Positions 19,166-33,008 of a stretch of DNA of 64,000 nt are shown piece by piece; position 1 is the stretch's first letter; every line of letters begins with the position of its first letter. The DNA is from Methylibium sp. Root1272. Lineage in GTDB: Bacteria; Pseudomonadota; Gammaproteobacteria; Burkholderiales; Burkholderiaceae_C. Under the pieces are notes generated by a model. The model was not told the origin of the DNA. It saw only the letters and a list, made by a program, of their open reading frames with translations, and made no database searches. Both the position numbers and the translations under genes were made by a program. The stretch lies in assembly GCF_001425905.1 (NCBI RefSeq), contig NZ_LMDY01000012.1, positions 187,734 to 251,733 on the forward strand, written 5' to 3'.

Positions 19166-19867
19166 ATGGCCCGACTGCCCCGCTTGATCGTTCCGGCGCT
19201 GCCGCACGTGGTGAGCCAGCGTGCCCAGCACGGCCAGGCGATGGTGCGGGACGATACGGACCGCCAGTCATTGATGCAGTTGCTGCGCGAGGCCGCAGCA
19301 CAGCATCACGTTGCGATTCATGCCTACTCGGTGCTCGAGTCGCGCCTCGACCTGGTGGTGACGCCCGAGCAGGCGAGTGGCCTGAGTTTGGTGATGCAAT
19401 CGGTGTCGCGCCGGCATGCGTCGGCATTCAACCGACGGCACGGCCGCGCTGGTGGCTTGTGGGAGGGCCGTTTCCGCGCGGCAGTCATCGAGCCGACGTC
19501 GTGGCTGCTGCCTTGCATGGTGTATGTGGAGCGTCTGGGTCTTGCCGCCCAGGCCACGGCGCCTGTGTCGTGGCTGTGGTCCAGCGAGGCGGCTCATCGC
19601 GGTCACGCCGCAGACCCGTTCCTGGTGCATCCGGTGGCGTACTGGGCCCTTGGCAATACGCCCTTCGAGCGTGAGATGGCCTACGGCGGCATGCTCGAAC
19701 ACGCGTTGCCGGATCGGCAGATTCAGGCCATCGAAGCCGCGCTGCGCGGCGGTTGGGCGCTGGGCTCGGACCACTTCGTGGCGCAGCTCGCTTCCGCCTC
19801 GACGCGCCCGGTCGCGCCGCGGCCGCGAGGCCGTCCGCCGAAGAGCCGCACGGCGCACCATATTTGA
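19166..19867 (+). CDS. REP-associated (Y1/IS200-like) transposase relative with degenerate active site
   Basis: 233 residues resembling the RAYT family of single-stranded DNA transposases: family start RLPRLIVPALPHVVSQR, segment AFNRRHGRAGGLWEGRFRA (88-105) and CMVYVERLGLAAQ (117-129). The HUH metal motif expected in the strand after the first helix (family: NHVHLLV) reads SRLDLVV at residues 59-65, so both metal histidines are gone and cleavage activity is unlikely. The C-terminus is basic and Pro-rich (APRPRGRPPKSR), which could bind DNA. It sits alone between the porin and gltB, with an AT-rich tail behind it. It is either a decayed element or a domesticated DNA-binding protein. Confidence 0.75.
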   Translation: MARLPRLIVPALPHVVSQRAQHGQAMVRDDTDRQSLMQLLREAAAQHHVAIHAYSVLESRLDLVVTPEQASGLSLVMQSVSRRHASAFNRRHGRAGGLWEGRFRAAVIEPTSWLLPCMVYVERLGLAAQATAPVSWLWSSEAAHRGHAADPFLVHPVAYWALGNTPFEREMAYGGMLEHALPDRQIQAIEAALRGGWALGSDHFVAQLASASTRPVAPRPRGRPPKSRTAHHI

Positions 19868-19993
19868 TATGTCACCATTTATTTTCGCACCAGTCTTGAG
19901 CGCTCAATAAATATAACCTGACCCTAAATTTTTAGATTGTCAGTTTTGCTGCGCTGCCGTAATCTCTTGCCCGTTTCCCGCCAGGAGAGCGCC
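19868..19993 (+). promoter_or_regulatory. AT-rich gltB upstream region with 12-bp palindrome
   Basis: By far the most AT-rich stretch of the window. It holds a perfect 12-bp palindrome TTGAGCGCTCAA (19896-19907), a -10-like TATAAC (19912-19917), the words CTGACCCTAAATT (19918-19930) and an imperfect inverted repeat CTAAA/TTTAG (19924-19935). A clear ribosome binding site (AGGAGA, 19984-19989) precedes GTG 19994. It probably carries the gltBD promoter and an operator. The GGTCAG/CTGACC-type word is reminiscent of sequences that flank RAYT genes. Confidence 0.5.
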
Positions 19994-24733
<4,740 letters not shown>

Positions 24734-24771
24734 GGCCTGCCTGCAAGAGCGACCGCACGGAGCATCACACC

Positions 24772-26238
24772 ATGGGAAAAGTCACTGGATTTCTGGAGTA
24801 CGAACGTCTCGAGGAAGGCTACGCGCCGGTCGAGCAGCGGCTCAAGCATTACAAGGAATTCGTCATCGGCCTGAAAGAGGACGAGGCCAAGGTCCAGAGT
24901 GCGCGCTGCATGGACTGCGGCACACCGTTCTGCAACAGCGGCTGCCCGGTCAACAACATCATTCCCGACTTCAACGACCTCGTGTACCGCGGGGACTGGG
25001 CGAACGCGATCTCGGTGCTGCACAGCACGAACAACTTCCCCGAGTTCACGGGCCGCATCTGTCCGGCGCCCTGCGAGGCCGCTTGCACGCTCAATGTCAA
25101 TGACGATGCGGTCGGCATCAAGAGCATCGAGCACGCCATCATCGATCGCGCGTGGGCCGAGGGCTGGGTGCAGGCGCAGCCTGCGCGCCACAAGACCGGC
25201 AAGACGGTGGCGGTCGTCGGATCGGGGCCGGCCGGCATGGCCGCGGCGCAGCAGCTCGCCCGCGCCGGTCACGCTGTCACGCTGTTCGAGAAGAACGATC
25301 GCATCGGCGGCCTGCTGCGCTATGGCATCCCCGACTTCAAGATGGAGAAGACGCACATCGATCGGCGTGTCGAGCAGATGAAGGCCGAAGGCGTGACGTT
25401 CCGTACCGGAGTGCTGGTCGGTCACCTGCCGGAAGGCTCCAAGGTCACGAACTGGGCCAAGGAGATCGTGTCGCCCGAGCAGTTGAAGGCCGAGTTCGAT
25501 GCGGTCGTGCTGACCGGCGGCGCCGAGCAGAGCCGCGACCTGCCCGTGCCCGGCCGCGATCTCGACGGCGTGCATTTCGCGATGGAGTTCCTGCCGCAGC
25601 AGAACAAGATCAATGCCGGCGACAAGCTCAAGGGCCAGCTCCGCGCCGACGGCAAGCACGTCATCGTGATCGGCGGCGGCGACACCGGCAGTGATTGCGT
25701 CGGCACCAGCAACCGCCACGGCGCCAAGAGCGTCACCCAGTTCGAGCTGATGCCCATGCCGCCGGAGCAGGAGAACAAGGAACTCACCTGGCCCTACTGG
25801 CCCTACAAGCTGCGCACCAGTTCCAGCCATGACGAAGGATGCGAGCGCGAGTTCGCGATCGCCACCAAGGAGTTCATCGGCGACAAGGGCAAGGTCACGG
25901 CGCTGAAGACGGTGCGTGTCGAGTGGCAGGGCGGCAAGATGGTCGAGGTGCCGGGCAGCGAGCAGGTGCTCAAGGCCGATCTGGTGCTGCTGGCGATGGG
26001 TTTCGTCAGTCCCGTGTCGACCGTGCTCGACGCCTTCGGGGTCGACAAGGACAACCGCGGCAACGCCAAGGCCACGACCGACTTCACCGGGGGCTACCAG
26101 ACCAATGTCGCCAAGGTGTTCGCTGCGGGGGACATCCGTCGCGGCCAGTCGCTGGTGGTGTGGGCGATCCGCGAAGGGCGCCAGGCCGCCCGCGCCGTGG
26201 ACGAATTCCTGATGGGATACAGCGACCTGCCCCGCTAG
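24772..26238 (+). CDS. gltD: Glutamate synthase small subunit
   Basis: 488-residue subunit that oxidises NADPH and passes electrons to GltB. N-terminal cysteines for two 4Fe-4S clusters ([22 protein letters not shown]) are followed by FAD-binding [11 protein letters not shown] near 150 and NADPH-binding GGGDTGSDC near 305. ATG 24772 gives the family start [11 protein letters not shown]. The same frame is open for about 1.5 kb upstream inside gltB but is a shadow there. A rho-independent terminator follows 85 nt later. Confidence 0.97.
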   Translation: MGKVTGFLEYERLEEGYAPVEQRLKHYKEFVIGLKEDEAKVQSARCMDCGTPFCNSGCPVNNIIPDFNDLVYRGDWANAISVLHSTNNFPEFTGRICPAPCEAACTLNVNDDAVGIKSIEHAIIDRAWAEGWVQAQPARHKTGKTVAVVGSGPAGMAAAQQLARAGHAVTLFEKNDRIGGLLRYGIPDFKMEKTHIDRRVEQMKAEGVTFRTGVLVGHLPEGSKVTNWAKEIVSPEQLKAEFDAVVLTGGAEQSRDLPVPGRDLDGVHFAMEFLPQQNKINAGDKLKGQLRADGKHVIVIGGGDTGSDCVGTSNRHGAKSVTQFELMPMPPEQENKELTWPYWPYKLRTSSSHDEGCEREFAIATKEFIGDKGKVTALKTVRVEWQGGKMVEVPGSEQVLKADLVLLAMGFVSPVSTVLDAFGVDKDNRGNAKATTDFTGGYQTNVAKVFAAGDIRRGQSLVVWAIREGRQAARAVDEFLMGYSDLPR

Positions 26239-26323
26239 GGACTGCCGCAAGGCCGAGCCCGTGCAGACGGGCAGGTCGCACGGTGCCGCTCAGCGGACAC
26301 CCCGGGTATCCCATATCATCCGC

Positions 26324-26351
26324 AAAGCCGGGTCGTTTGATTCGGCTTTTT
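26324..26351 (+). terminator. Rho-independent terminator after gltBD
   Basis: Arms AAAGCCG / CGGCTTT (7 bp) around a 12-nt loop, ending in five T. It lies after gltD but only 11 nt before the mlaF ATG, so it also forms the mlaF leader unless mlaF transcription starts inside it. A -10-like TATCAT (26314-26319) just upstream would put the hairpin in the mlaF 5' UTR. Confidence 0.6.
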
Positions 26352-26362
26352 CACTTCGGCCC

Positions 26363-27202
26363 ATGACAAGTCCAACAGCGCCGTCGAACCCCGGCCGCGA
26401 CCCGAACGCTCTCGTCGAACTCCAGCAAGTCACGTGCGGCTACGGCGAGCGCGTGATCCTGCGCGACGTGGACCTCGTCGTGCCGCGTGGCAGCGTGCTG
26501 GCGCTGATGGGCACGTCGGGTGGCGGCAAGACGACGGTGCTGCGGCTGATCGGCCGCCAGCTCGACCCGATGAGTGGCAAGGTGCTGTTCGACGGGACCG
26601 ATCTGGCCACGCTGGATCGCGACGCGCTCTACGCCGCGCGGCGCCGCATGGGCATGCTGTTCCAGTTCGGCGCCTTGTTCACCGACCTGACGGTGTTCGA
26701 CAACGTGGCCTTTCCACTGCGCGAGCACAGCGGGCTCGGCGAGGCGATGATCCGCGATCTGGTGTTGATGAAACTGAACGCGGTGGGCCTGCGTGGTGCC
26801 CGCGACCTGATGCCCAGTGAGGTGTCCGGCGGCATGGCGCGTCGCGTCGCGCTGGCCCGGGCGATCGCGCTCGATCCCGAACTGATGCTCTACGACGAGC
26901 CCTTCGCCGGTCTGGACCCGATCTCGATGGGCGTGGCCGCACGCCTGATCCGCGAACTCAACCGGGCGCTCGGCATCACCAGCATCGTCGTGTCGCACGA
27001 TGTCGACGAGACCTTCTCGATTGCCGACCATGTGGTCTTCATCGCCAATGGCGGCGTCGTCGCGCAAGGCACGCCGGCCGAGATGCGGGCCAGCGAAGAT
27101 CCGCTGGTGCGGCAATTCGTCGACGCCCAGGCCGACGGCCCGGTGCGGTTCCATTACCCGGCCTCGACCGTGAATGAAGACTTCCAGGCGGGCTCCGCAT
27201 GA
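26363..27202 (+). CDS. mlaF: Phospholipid transport ATPase MlaF
   Basis: 279-residue ATPase of the MlaFEDB complex, which moves phospholipids between the inner membrane and periplasmic MlaC to keep outer-membrane asymmetry. It has Walker [10 protein letters not shown] near residue 52, Q-loop ([12 protein letters not shown]), signature SGGMARRV and Walker B ([12 protein letters not shown]). ATG 26363 gives the normal N-terminus; the frame from 26261 includes the terminator and promoter DNA. The stop overlaps mlaE (ATGA). Confidence 0.95.
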   Translation: MTSPTAPSNPGRDPNALVELQQVTCGYGERVILRDVDLVVPRGSVLALMGTSGGGKTTVLRLIGRQLDPMSGKVLFDGTDLATLDRDALYAARRRMGMLFQFGALFTDLTVFDNVAFPLREHSGLGEAMIRDLVLMKLNAVGLRGARDLMPSEVSGGMARRVALARAIALDPELMLYDEPFAGLDPISMGVAARLIRELNRALGITSIVVSHDVDETFSIADHVVFIANGGVVAQGTPAEMRASEDPLVRQFVDAQADGPVRFHYPASTVNEDFQAGSA

Positions 27203-27981
27203 GCTGGTACCGCCCGTCCGACGTCGGTTACGCGGTGCGCACCCAGCTCACGGGCCTGGGCGCAGCGGCGCGGCTGTTCGGACGCATGCTCGCGAGCTTC
27301 GGGCCGGCCTTCCGGCGCGGCCGGCTGGTGGTCGATCAGGTGCATTTCCTGGGCAACCACTCGCTCGCGATCATCACCGTGTCGGGCTTGTTCGTCGGCT
27401 TCGTGCTCGGCTTGCAGGGGTATTACACCCTGCAGCGCTACGGTTCGTCGGAGGCGCTCGGCCTGCTTGTCGCGCTGTCGCTGGTGCGCGAGCTCGGCCC
27501 GGTGGTCACCGCGCTGCTGTTCGCCGGGCGCGCCGGCACCTCGCTCACCGCCGAGATCGGCCTGATGAAGGCCGGCGAGCAACTCACCGCGATGGAGATG
27601 ATGGCGGTCGATCCGGTGCAGCGCGTGCTCGCGCCGCGCTTCTGGGGCGGCGTCATCGCGATGCCTCTGTTGGCGGCGGTGTTCAGTGCCGTCGGCATCC
27701 TGGGCGGCTGGGCCGTCGGCGTGCTGTTGATCGGTATCGATGCCGGCGGCTTCTGGTCTCAGATGCAAGGCGGCGTCGACGTGTTCAAGGACGTCGGCAA
27801 CGGTATCGTCAAGAGCGTGGTGTTCGGCATCACGGTGACCTTCGTCTCGCTGTGGGAGGGCTATACCTGCCAGCCCACGCCGGAGGGCGTGTCTCGCGCC
27901 ACCACCCGCACCGTGGTGGTGGCCTCTCTCGCGGTGCTCGGGCTCGATTTCGTGCTGACGGCGATGATGTTCTCGATTTGA
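27199..27981 (+). CDS. mlaE: Phospholipid transport permease MlaE
   Basis: 260-residue inner-membrane permease of the MlaE family with about five hydrophobic segments, the conserved [16 protein letters not shown] segment and the [22 protein letters not shown] coupling helix that contacts MlaF. Overlaps mlaF by 4 nt; mlaD begins 32 nt after its stop. Confidence 0.95.
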   Translation: MSWYRPSDVGYAVRTQLTGLGAAARLFGRMLASFGPAFRRGRLVVDQVHFLGNHSLAIITVSGLFVGFVLGLQGYYTLQRYGSSEALGLLVALSLVRELGPVVTALLFAGRAGTSLTAEIGLMKAGEQLTAMEMMAVDPVQRVLAPRFWGGVIAMPLLAAVFSAVGILGGWAVGVLLIGIDAGGFWSQMQGGVDVFKDVGNGIVKSVVFGITVTFVSLWEGYTCQPTPEGVSRATTRTVVVASLAVLGLDFVLTAMMFSI

Positions 27982-28013
27982 CGACGGACGAGGCGCCCGT
28001 CAGGAGTAGGAAG

Positions 28014-28496
28014 ATGCAGAAATCCAAACATGACCTGTGGGTCGGCCTGTTCGTGATGATCGGTGCCGCGGCGATCGTGTTCCTGGCCCTGAAGGCCGGC
28101 AACCTGCTGAGCCTGAGCTTCGACGACACCTACACGGTCTCGGCCCGCTTCGACAACATCGGCGGGCTCAAGGTGCGCGCGCCGGTCAAGAGCGCCGGCG
28201 TGGTGGTCGGGCGCGTGGCGTCGATCGGCTTCGACGCCGATACCTACCAGGCTCGCGTCGAGATCGATCTCGAGAAGCGCTTCGGATTTCCGACAGACAG
28301 TTCGGCCAAGATCCTTACCTCCGGACTGCTCGGTGAGCAGTACATCGGTCTCGAGCCCGGCACCGAAGAGAAGTTGATGGTCACCGGCGACAAGATCCGA
28401 GTCACCCAGTCGGCGGTGGTGCTGGAGAACCTGATCAGCCAGTTCCTGTACAGCAAGTCGTCCGACTCCAGCAACGGCGAGGGAGCGAAGAAGTGA
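28014..28496 (+). CDS. mlaD: Phospholipid transport MCE protein MlaD
   Basis: 160-residue membrane-anchored protein: one N-terminal helix (about residues 8-28) and one MCE domain (VSARFDNIGGLKVRAPVKSAGVVVGRV, near 43-115) that forms a hexameric ring carrying lipid between MlaE and MlaC. Length matches the family. ATG 28014 follows AGGAGTAGGAAG. The stop overlaps the GTG start of mlaA. Confidence 0.95.
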   Translation: MQKSKHDLWVGLFVMIGAAAIVFLALKAGNLLSLSFDDTYTVSARFDNIGGLKVRAPVKSAGVVVGRVASIGFDADTYQARVEIDLEKRFGFPTDSSAKILTSGLLGEQYIGLEPGTEEKLMVTGDKIRVTQSAVVLENLISQFLYSKSSDSSNGEGAKK

Positions 28497-29284
28497 AACA
28501 GGGCTTCTGTCGATCGGCGGTCGTGGCGACGGGCATGGCCCTCTGCCTGGGCGGTTGCGCGACGGTCGAGCAGCCGGATCCGCTAGAGAAGCTCAACCGC
28601 AAGACGTTCGCGTTCAACGAGACCGTGGATCAGTACCTGATCGCACCGCCGGCCCGTGTCTATCGCGATGTCGTGCCCTCTGTCGCCCGCCAGGGCATCG
28701 ACAATTTCTTCAACAACCTCCGCGATGTCTGGTCGGCCTTCAACCTGATCCTGCAGGGCCGCTTCGCCGACAGCGCGAACGACGTGATGCGCTTCGGCAC
28801 GAACAGCGTGTTCGGCATCGTCGGTTTCGTCGACTGGGCCTCCGAACTGGGTCTCGCTCCCCACTACGAGGACTTCGGTCAGACCCTGGGTGTCTGGGGC
28901 TTCGACGCCGGAGCCTATCTCGTGCTGCCGGTGCTGGGGCCGTCATCGGCGCGCGATGCGGTCGGCCTCCCTGTCGATCTCCTGGCCTCGCCGGACCAGA
29001 TCGTCGAATCCGTGCGGCTGCGCAATGCCCTGACCGGCCTGCGCGTGATCAACACGCGAGCCGGGTTGCTGGACGCGACGGGTCTGCTCGACGACATCGC
29101 ACTCGACAAGTACAGCTTCGTGCGCGATGCCTACCTGCAGCGCCGCCGCAGCCTGGTGGAGGACGGCAAGCGCCGCGATGCGGCGGCGGCCGAAGAGGAT
29201 TACGTGCCGGACGAGCCGGCTGCGGCGGCTTCGGCCCCGGCGTCGTCGCCGGCCAGCGCGCCCGCGCCGCAAGTCCGACCCTGA
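28493..29284 (+). CDS. mlaA: Outer-membrane lipoprotein MlaA (VacJ)
   Basis: 263-residue lipoprotein. The signal ends in lipobox LGGC near residue 20, followed by the VacJ domain (DPLEKLNRKTFAFNETVDQYL, RDVVPSVARQGIDNFFNNL). It extracts misplaced phospholipids from the outer leaflet and hands them to MlaC. The last 25 residues are a low-complexity Ala/Pro/Ser tail. The start is GTG 28493 overlapping the mlaD stop (GTGA). Having mlaA inside the mla operon is typical of betaproteobacteria and differs from E. coli. Confidence 0.94.
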   Translation: MKQGFCRSAVVATGMALCLGGCATVEQPDPLEKLNRKTFAFNETVDQYLIAPPARVYRDVVPSVARQGIDNFFNNLRDVWSAFNLILQGRFADSANDVMRFGTNSVFGIVGFVDWASELGLAPHYEDFGQTLGVWGFDAGAYLVLPVLGPSSARDAVGLPVDLLASPDQIVESVRLRNALTGLRVINTRAGLLDATGLLDDIALDKYSFVRDAYLQRRRSLVEDGKRRDAAAAEEDYVPDEPAAAASAPASSPASAPAPQVRP

Positions 29285-29421
29285 GTGTCGTGGCCTGTTG
29301 TGAACCGCAGGGCTCGCCGCAGCGTTGTATCCACATTGCAACGTCTTGTAGTGTCGCGAACTTGTCGCCGCAAACGGTCTCCAAGATGCACGATCGTGGT
29401 CGATTCCACAGAAAGGCAAAC

Positions 29422-30051
29422 ATGCTGAAACGTCAATTCCTGTCGCTGAGTCTGGTCGCATTCGGCCTGGCGCACGGCGTCGCCGTAGCCCAGACCGCCG
29501 CGCAGACCCCCGACGGCCTGGTCAAGCAGGTGTCCACCGAGGTGCTCGATTCGATCAAGGCCGACAAGGCCATCCAGGGCGGTGACACCAAGCGCATCCT
29601 CGCGCTGGTCGACGCCAAGATCCTGCCGCATGTCGATTTCGATGCGATGACCGAGTTCGCCGCCGGCAAGGCCGCCTGGAGCCAGGCGACGCCCGATCAG
29701 CGCGCCCGCCTCCAGGACGAGTTCAAGGTGATGCTGGTGCGCCAGTACGCCGCGGCATTCGCCCAGGTGCGCGACCAGTCGATCGAGTTCGGACGGGTCG
29801 TCAAGAGCCCGGACAACCCGGGCGAAGTCATCGTGCGGACCAAGATCGTCGGCCAGCGCGATCCGGTGCCCATCAACTACTACCTGCGGCGGACCGGCGA
29901 TGCCTGGAAGATCCACGACCTCGACGTCCTGGGCATCCGTCTCGGCCTGAGCTACCAGCAGCAGTGGGTGCCCATCATCAAGGCCAAGGGCATGGATGCC
30001 CTGATCGCCGAACTGGCCCAGCGCAACAAGAGCGCCGGTGCCAAGGGCTGA
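29422..30051 (+). CDS. mlaC: Periplasmic phospholipid carrier MlaC
   Basis: 209-residue secreted protein with a cleavable signal (cleavage after VAVAQ or nearby) and the Ttg2D/MlaC fold (TPDGLVKQVSTEVLDSIK, LPHVDFDAMTEFAAGKAAW, WKIHDLDVLGIRL). It shuttles phospholipid between MlaA and MlaD. ATG 29422 follows GAAAGG; the open frame upstream is a shadow of mlaA. A 137-nt gap separates it from mlaA and contains only a 10-bp palindrome (CACGATCGTG, 29389-29398). Confidence 0.94.
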   Translation: MLKRQFLSLSLVAFGLAHGVAVAQTAAQTPDGLVKQVSTEVLDSIKADKAIQGGDTKRILALVDAKILPHVDFDAMTEFAAGKAAWSQATPDQRARLQDEFKVMLVRQYAAAFAQVRDQSIEFGRVVKSPDNPGEVIVRTKIVGQRDPVPINYYLRRTGDAWKIHDLDVLGIRLGLSYQQQWVPIIKAKGMDALIAELAQRNKSAGAKG

Positions 30052-30060
30052 GCCGGCATC

Positions 30061-30342
30061 ATGCTGCTGCTGCCCGAGACGCTGACCCTGAACGAGGCGC
30101 GCGACACGCTGCGCCTGCTCAAGGTCTCGCTGGAGCGCGAGGCCGAGCCCCTGCTCCTGATCGACGGATCGCAGCTGCAGCGCTTCGACTCCACGGCGCT
30201 CGCGGTGCTGCTCGAGTGCCGCCGGCTTGCCCAGGCCTGGGGCAAGCGCTTCGAACTGACGGCGCTGCCTGAGAAGCTGAGCGAGTTGTCGCGGCTCTAT
30301 GGGATCGACGAATTGCTCACACCGTCGCCTGTGCAGGCCTGA
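30061..30342 (+). CDS. mlaB: Mla STAS-domain protein MlaB
   Basis: 93-residue STAS domain (LLLIDGSQLQRFDSTALAVLLECRR) that binds MlaF and is needed for complex stability. The Ser/Thr pair at DST is the usual phospho-site position of the fold. It begins 9 nt after mlaC and is the last mla gene; the gene expected next in many relatives (bolA/murA/hisG block) is absent and transaldolase follows. Confidence 0.88.
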   Translation: MLLLPETLTLNEARDTLRLLKVSLEREAEPLLLIDGSQLQRFDSTALAVLLECRRLAQAWGKRFELTALPEKLSELSRLYGIDELLTPSPVQA

Positions 30343-30423
30343 ATCGGCGGTGTGGCGGGCTCGGCCCGGGGCAGGTGTCGGTTTACCATCGACGCCCACC
30401 CGACCGTGTCGTGCGCGAAGCCC

Positions 30424-31374
30424 ATGTCCAGCCAACTCGAGCAGCTCAAGGCCTACACCACCGTGGTCGCCGACACCGGCGACTTCAAGCAGATCGGCGC
30501 CTATGCGCCGCGCGATGCCACCACCAACCCCTCGCTGATCCTGAAGGCGGTCAGCCAGCCGGCTTATGCGCCGTTGCTGGCACAGACCGCCACGGCGCAC
30601 CGCGGCCAGCCGCTGGATGCGATCGTCGACCGTGTGCTGGTCCGCTTCGGGTGCGAGATCCTCAACGTCGTGCCGGGTCGCGTATCTACCGAGGTCGATG
30701 CGCGTTTGAGCTTCGACGCCGCAGCGACCGTGGCGCGGGCCCAGCGCATCATGGCGCTGTACGAATCCGAAGGCATCGCCCGCGAGCGCGTGCTGATCAA
30801 GATCGCCGCCACCTGGGAAGGCATCCAGGCTGCCAAGGCGCTCGAACACCATGGCATCCGCTGCAACCTGACGCTGCTGTTCTCGTTCTGCCAGGCGGTG
30901 TCCTGCGGCGAGTCGGGCGTGCAGCTGATCTCGCCCTTCGTCGGACGCATCCATGACTGGCACAAGAAGGCGGCTGGCGCCCAGTGGGACGAGGCCGCCA
31001 ACGCCGGCGCCAACGATCCCGGCGTGAAGTCGGTGGCGCAGATCTGGCGCTATTTCCGCAAGTTCGGCATCGAGACCGAGGTCATGGGCGCCAGTTTCCG
31101 CAACACCGGGCAGATCCTGGCGCTGGCGGGGTGCGACCTGCTGACGATCTCGCCGGAGCTGCTGGCCCAACTGCAGGCCAGCGAGGCGCCAGTGGCGCGC
31201 GCGCTCGATGTCGATGCCGCGCTGCACTGCGATGCCAAGGCGCTGAGCTTCAACGAGGCGAGCTTCCGTTATGCGCTCAACGAGGACGCGATGGCCACCG
31301 AAAAGCTGGCCGAGGGCATCCGCGCCTTCGCGGTCGACGCCGCGAAGCTCGACCGGCTGATCCAGGCACTGTGA
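30424..31374 (+). CDS. tal: Transaldolase
   Basis: 316-residue class-I aldolase of the non-oxidative pentose phosphate pathway. The Schiff-base lysine lies in [16 protein letters not shown] near residue 130; N-terminal [19 protein letters not shown] and the DATTNPSLI motif fit the TalB subfamily. ATG 30424 gives the normal N-terminus. Its stop overlaps the next start (TGATG), coupling it to pgi. Confidence 0.96.
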   Translation: MSSQLEQLKAYTTVVADTGDFKQIGAYAPRDATTNPSLILKAVSQPAYAPLLAQTATAHRGQPLDAIVDRVLVRFGCEILNVVPGRVSTEVDARLSFDAAATVARAQRIMALYESEGIARERVLIKIAATWEGIQAAKALEHHGIRCNLTLLFSFCQAVSCGESGVQLISPFVGRIHDWHKKAAGAQWDEAANAGANDPGVKSVAQIWRYFRKFGIETEVMGASFRNTGQILALAGCDLLTISPELLAQLQASEAPVARALDVDAALHCDAKALSFNEASFRYALNEDAMATEKLAEGIRAFAVDAAKLDRLIQAL

Positions 31375-33008
31375 TGGCCGCTTCCTGGATGCGTGGCGAC
31401 CGCACGCCGGCCTGGGCGGACTTGCGCGCGCATTTCTCGGCATCGGCCTCTGCCTTCGATCTCCGCACGGCCTTCGCGAGCGATGCGCAGCGCTTCGAGC
31501 GCTTCGGCGTCGAGGCGCCCCACCTGTACGCCGACCTGTCGAAGAACTGGCTGGAGGCCCCGACGCTCGCGCTGCTGCTGCGCCTGGCGCGCGAGGTCGG
31601 CCTGGAAGGGCGGCGCGATGCGATGTTCGCCGGCGCGCTGCTGAACAACACCGAAGGCCGCGCCGTGCTGCACAGTGCGTTGCGCGCCCCGCGCGGCACG
31701 GCGCCCTGCAGCGACGACGTGCACGCCACGCTCGATGCGATGCTGGCCTTCGCCGAGCGCGTACGTGACACCGCGCACAGCGGCATCAGCGACGTCGTCA
31801 ACATCGGCATCGGCGGGTCCGACCTCGGGCCGCAGATGGCAGTGCCCGCGCTGCAGGCCTACACGCAGCCCGGCCTGCGCAGCCATTTCGTCTCCAACCT
31901 CGATGGCCACGAACTCGCGCCGCTCCTGACGCAACTCGACCCGCAGCGCACGCTGTTCATCGTCGCGTCGAAGACCTTCACGACCCAGGAGACCCTGGCC
32001 AATGCCGAGACGGCCAAGGCCTGGTTCCTGGCGCGTGGCGGTCGCGACATCGCCCGCCACTTCGCCGCGACGACCACCAACGTCGATGCCGCCGCGGCCT
32101 TCGGCATCACCACCACCTTCGGCTTCTGGGACTGGGTCGGCGGCCGCTACTCGCTATGGTCGGCCATCGGCCTGCCGGTGGCGATCGCGCTGGGGACCAC
32201 GCACTTCCGGGCCTTGCTGAGCGGCGCCCACGCGATGGACCGCCATTTCGCGGAGACGCCGCTGGAGCGCAACCTGCCGGTGCTGCTGGGCCTGCTCGAC
32301 GTCTGGTACCGCAACTTCCATGGCCTCGCGAGCCGAAGTGTCGCGCCCTATCACCAGGGCCTGCGCCGCTTGCCGGCCTATCTGCAGCAGCTCGAGATGG
32401 AGAGCAATGGCAAGCGCGTCGACCGTGACGGCGAGCCCCTGCCGTTCGCGACCTCGCCGGTGGTCTGGGGTGAGCCCGGCACCAACGGTCAGCACGCCTA
32501 TTTCCAGATGCTGCACCAGGGCAGCGACGTGATCCCGGTCGAGTTCATCGCGGTGCGGGACACCAGTCACGCGCGCCTCGACCTGCCGCCGGCGCTGCAG
32601 CCGCTGCTGGCCGACCAGCAGCGCAAGCTGCTCGCCAATTGCCTGGCGCAATCGCAGGCGCTGATGATGGGCAAGAGCGAGGCGCAGGCGCTTGCAGAAC
32701 AGGCGCCGACCGCCGCGGCCGGTCTGCCGCGCGACGTGCTGGCGCGCCACCGCAGCTTCCCGGGCAACCGACCGAGCACCACGCTGCTGCTGGAGCGCCT
32801 CGACCCGGCCGGGCTCGGGGCGCTGATCGCGATGTACGAGCACCGCGTCTTCACCAGCGGCGTGGTCTGGGGCCTCAACAGCTTCGACCAGTGGGGCGTG
32901 GAGCTCGGCAAGGCGATGTGCAACGGACTGCTGCCGCGCCTGGACAATGGCGACGCGAGCGGACTCGACGCTTCGACGGCCGGCCTGCTGCGGAAGCTGC
33001 GCGGGTGA
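31374..33008 (+). CDS. pgi: Glucose-6-phosphate isomerase
   Basis: 544-residue phosphoglucose isomerase, interconverting glucose-6-P and fructose-6-P. It has the N-terminal NIGIGGSDLGPQM phosphate-binding motif, the signature GGRYSLWSAIGLP near residue 258, and the catalytic His/Gln region (NGQHAYFQMLHQGSDVIPVEF) near 375. ATG 31374 shares one base with the tal stop. Pairing with tal suggests joint control of hexose/pentose phosphate flow. Its stop overlaps the GTG of the HAD gene. Confidence 0.96.
   Translation: MAASWMRGDRTPAWADLRAHFSASASAFDLRTAFASDAQRFERFGVEAPHLYADLSKNWLEAPTLALLLRLAREVGLEGRRDAMFAGALLNNTEGRAVLHSALRAPRGTAPCSDDVHATLDAMLAFAERVRDTAHSGISDVVNIGIGGSDLGPQMAVPALQAYTQPGLRSHFVSNLDGHELAPLLTQLDPQRTLFIVASKTFTTQETLANAETAKAWFLARGGRDIARHFAATTTNVDAAAAFGITTTFGFWDWVGGRYSLWSAIGLPVAIALGTTHFRALLSGAHAMDRHFAETPLERNLPVLLGLLDVWYRNFHGLASRSVAPYHQGLRRLPAYLQQLEMESNGKRVDRDGEPLPFATSPVVWGEPGTNGQHAYFQMLHQGSDVIPVEFIAVRDTSHARLDLPPALQPLLADQQRKLLANCLAQSQALMMGKSEAQALAEQAPTAAAGLPRDVLARHRSFPGNRPSTTLLLERLDPAGLGALIAMYEHRVFTSGVVWGLNSFDQWGVELGKAMCNGLLPRLDNGDASGLDASTAGLLRKLRG

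Noticed and set aside
29389-29398. CACGATCGTG palindrome between mlaA and mlaC as an operator
   Set aside because: Only 10 bp, contains the common CGATCG word, and no promoter can be placed convincingly next to it; mentioned under mlaC only.
29200-31443. 747-codon open frame antisense to mlaC-mlaB-tal
   Set aside because: Covers three well-conserved plus-strand genes; composition is that of a shadow frame.
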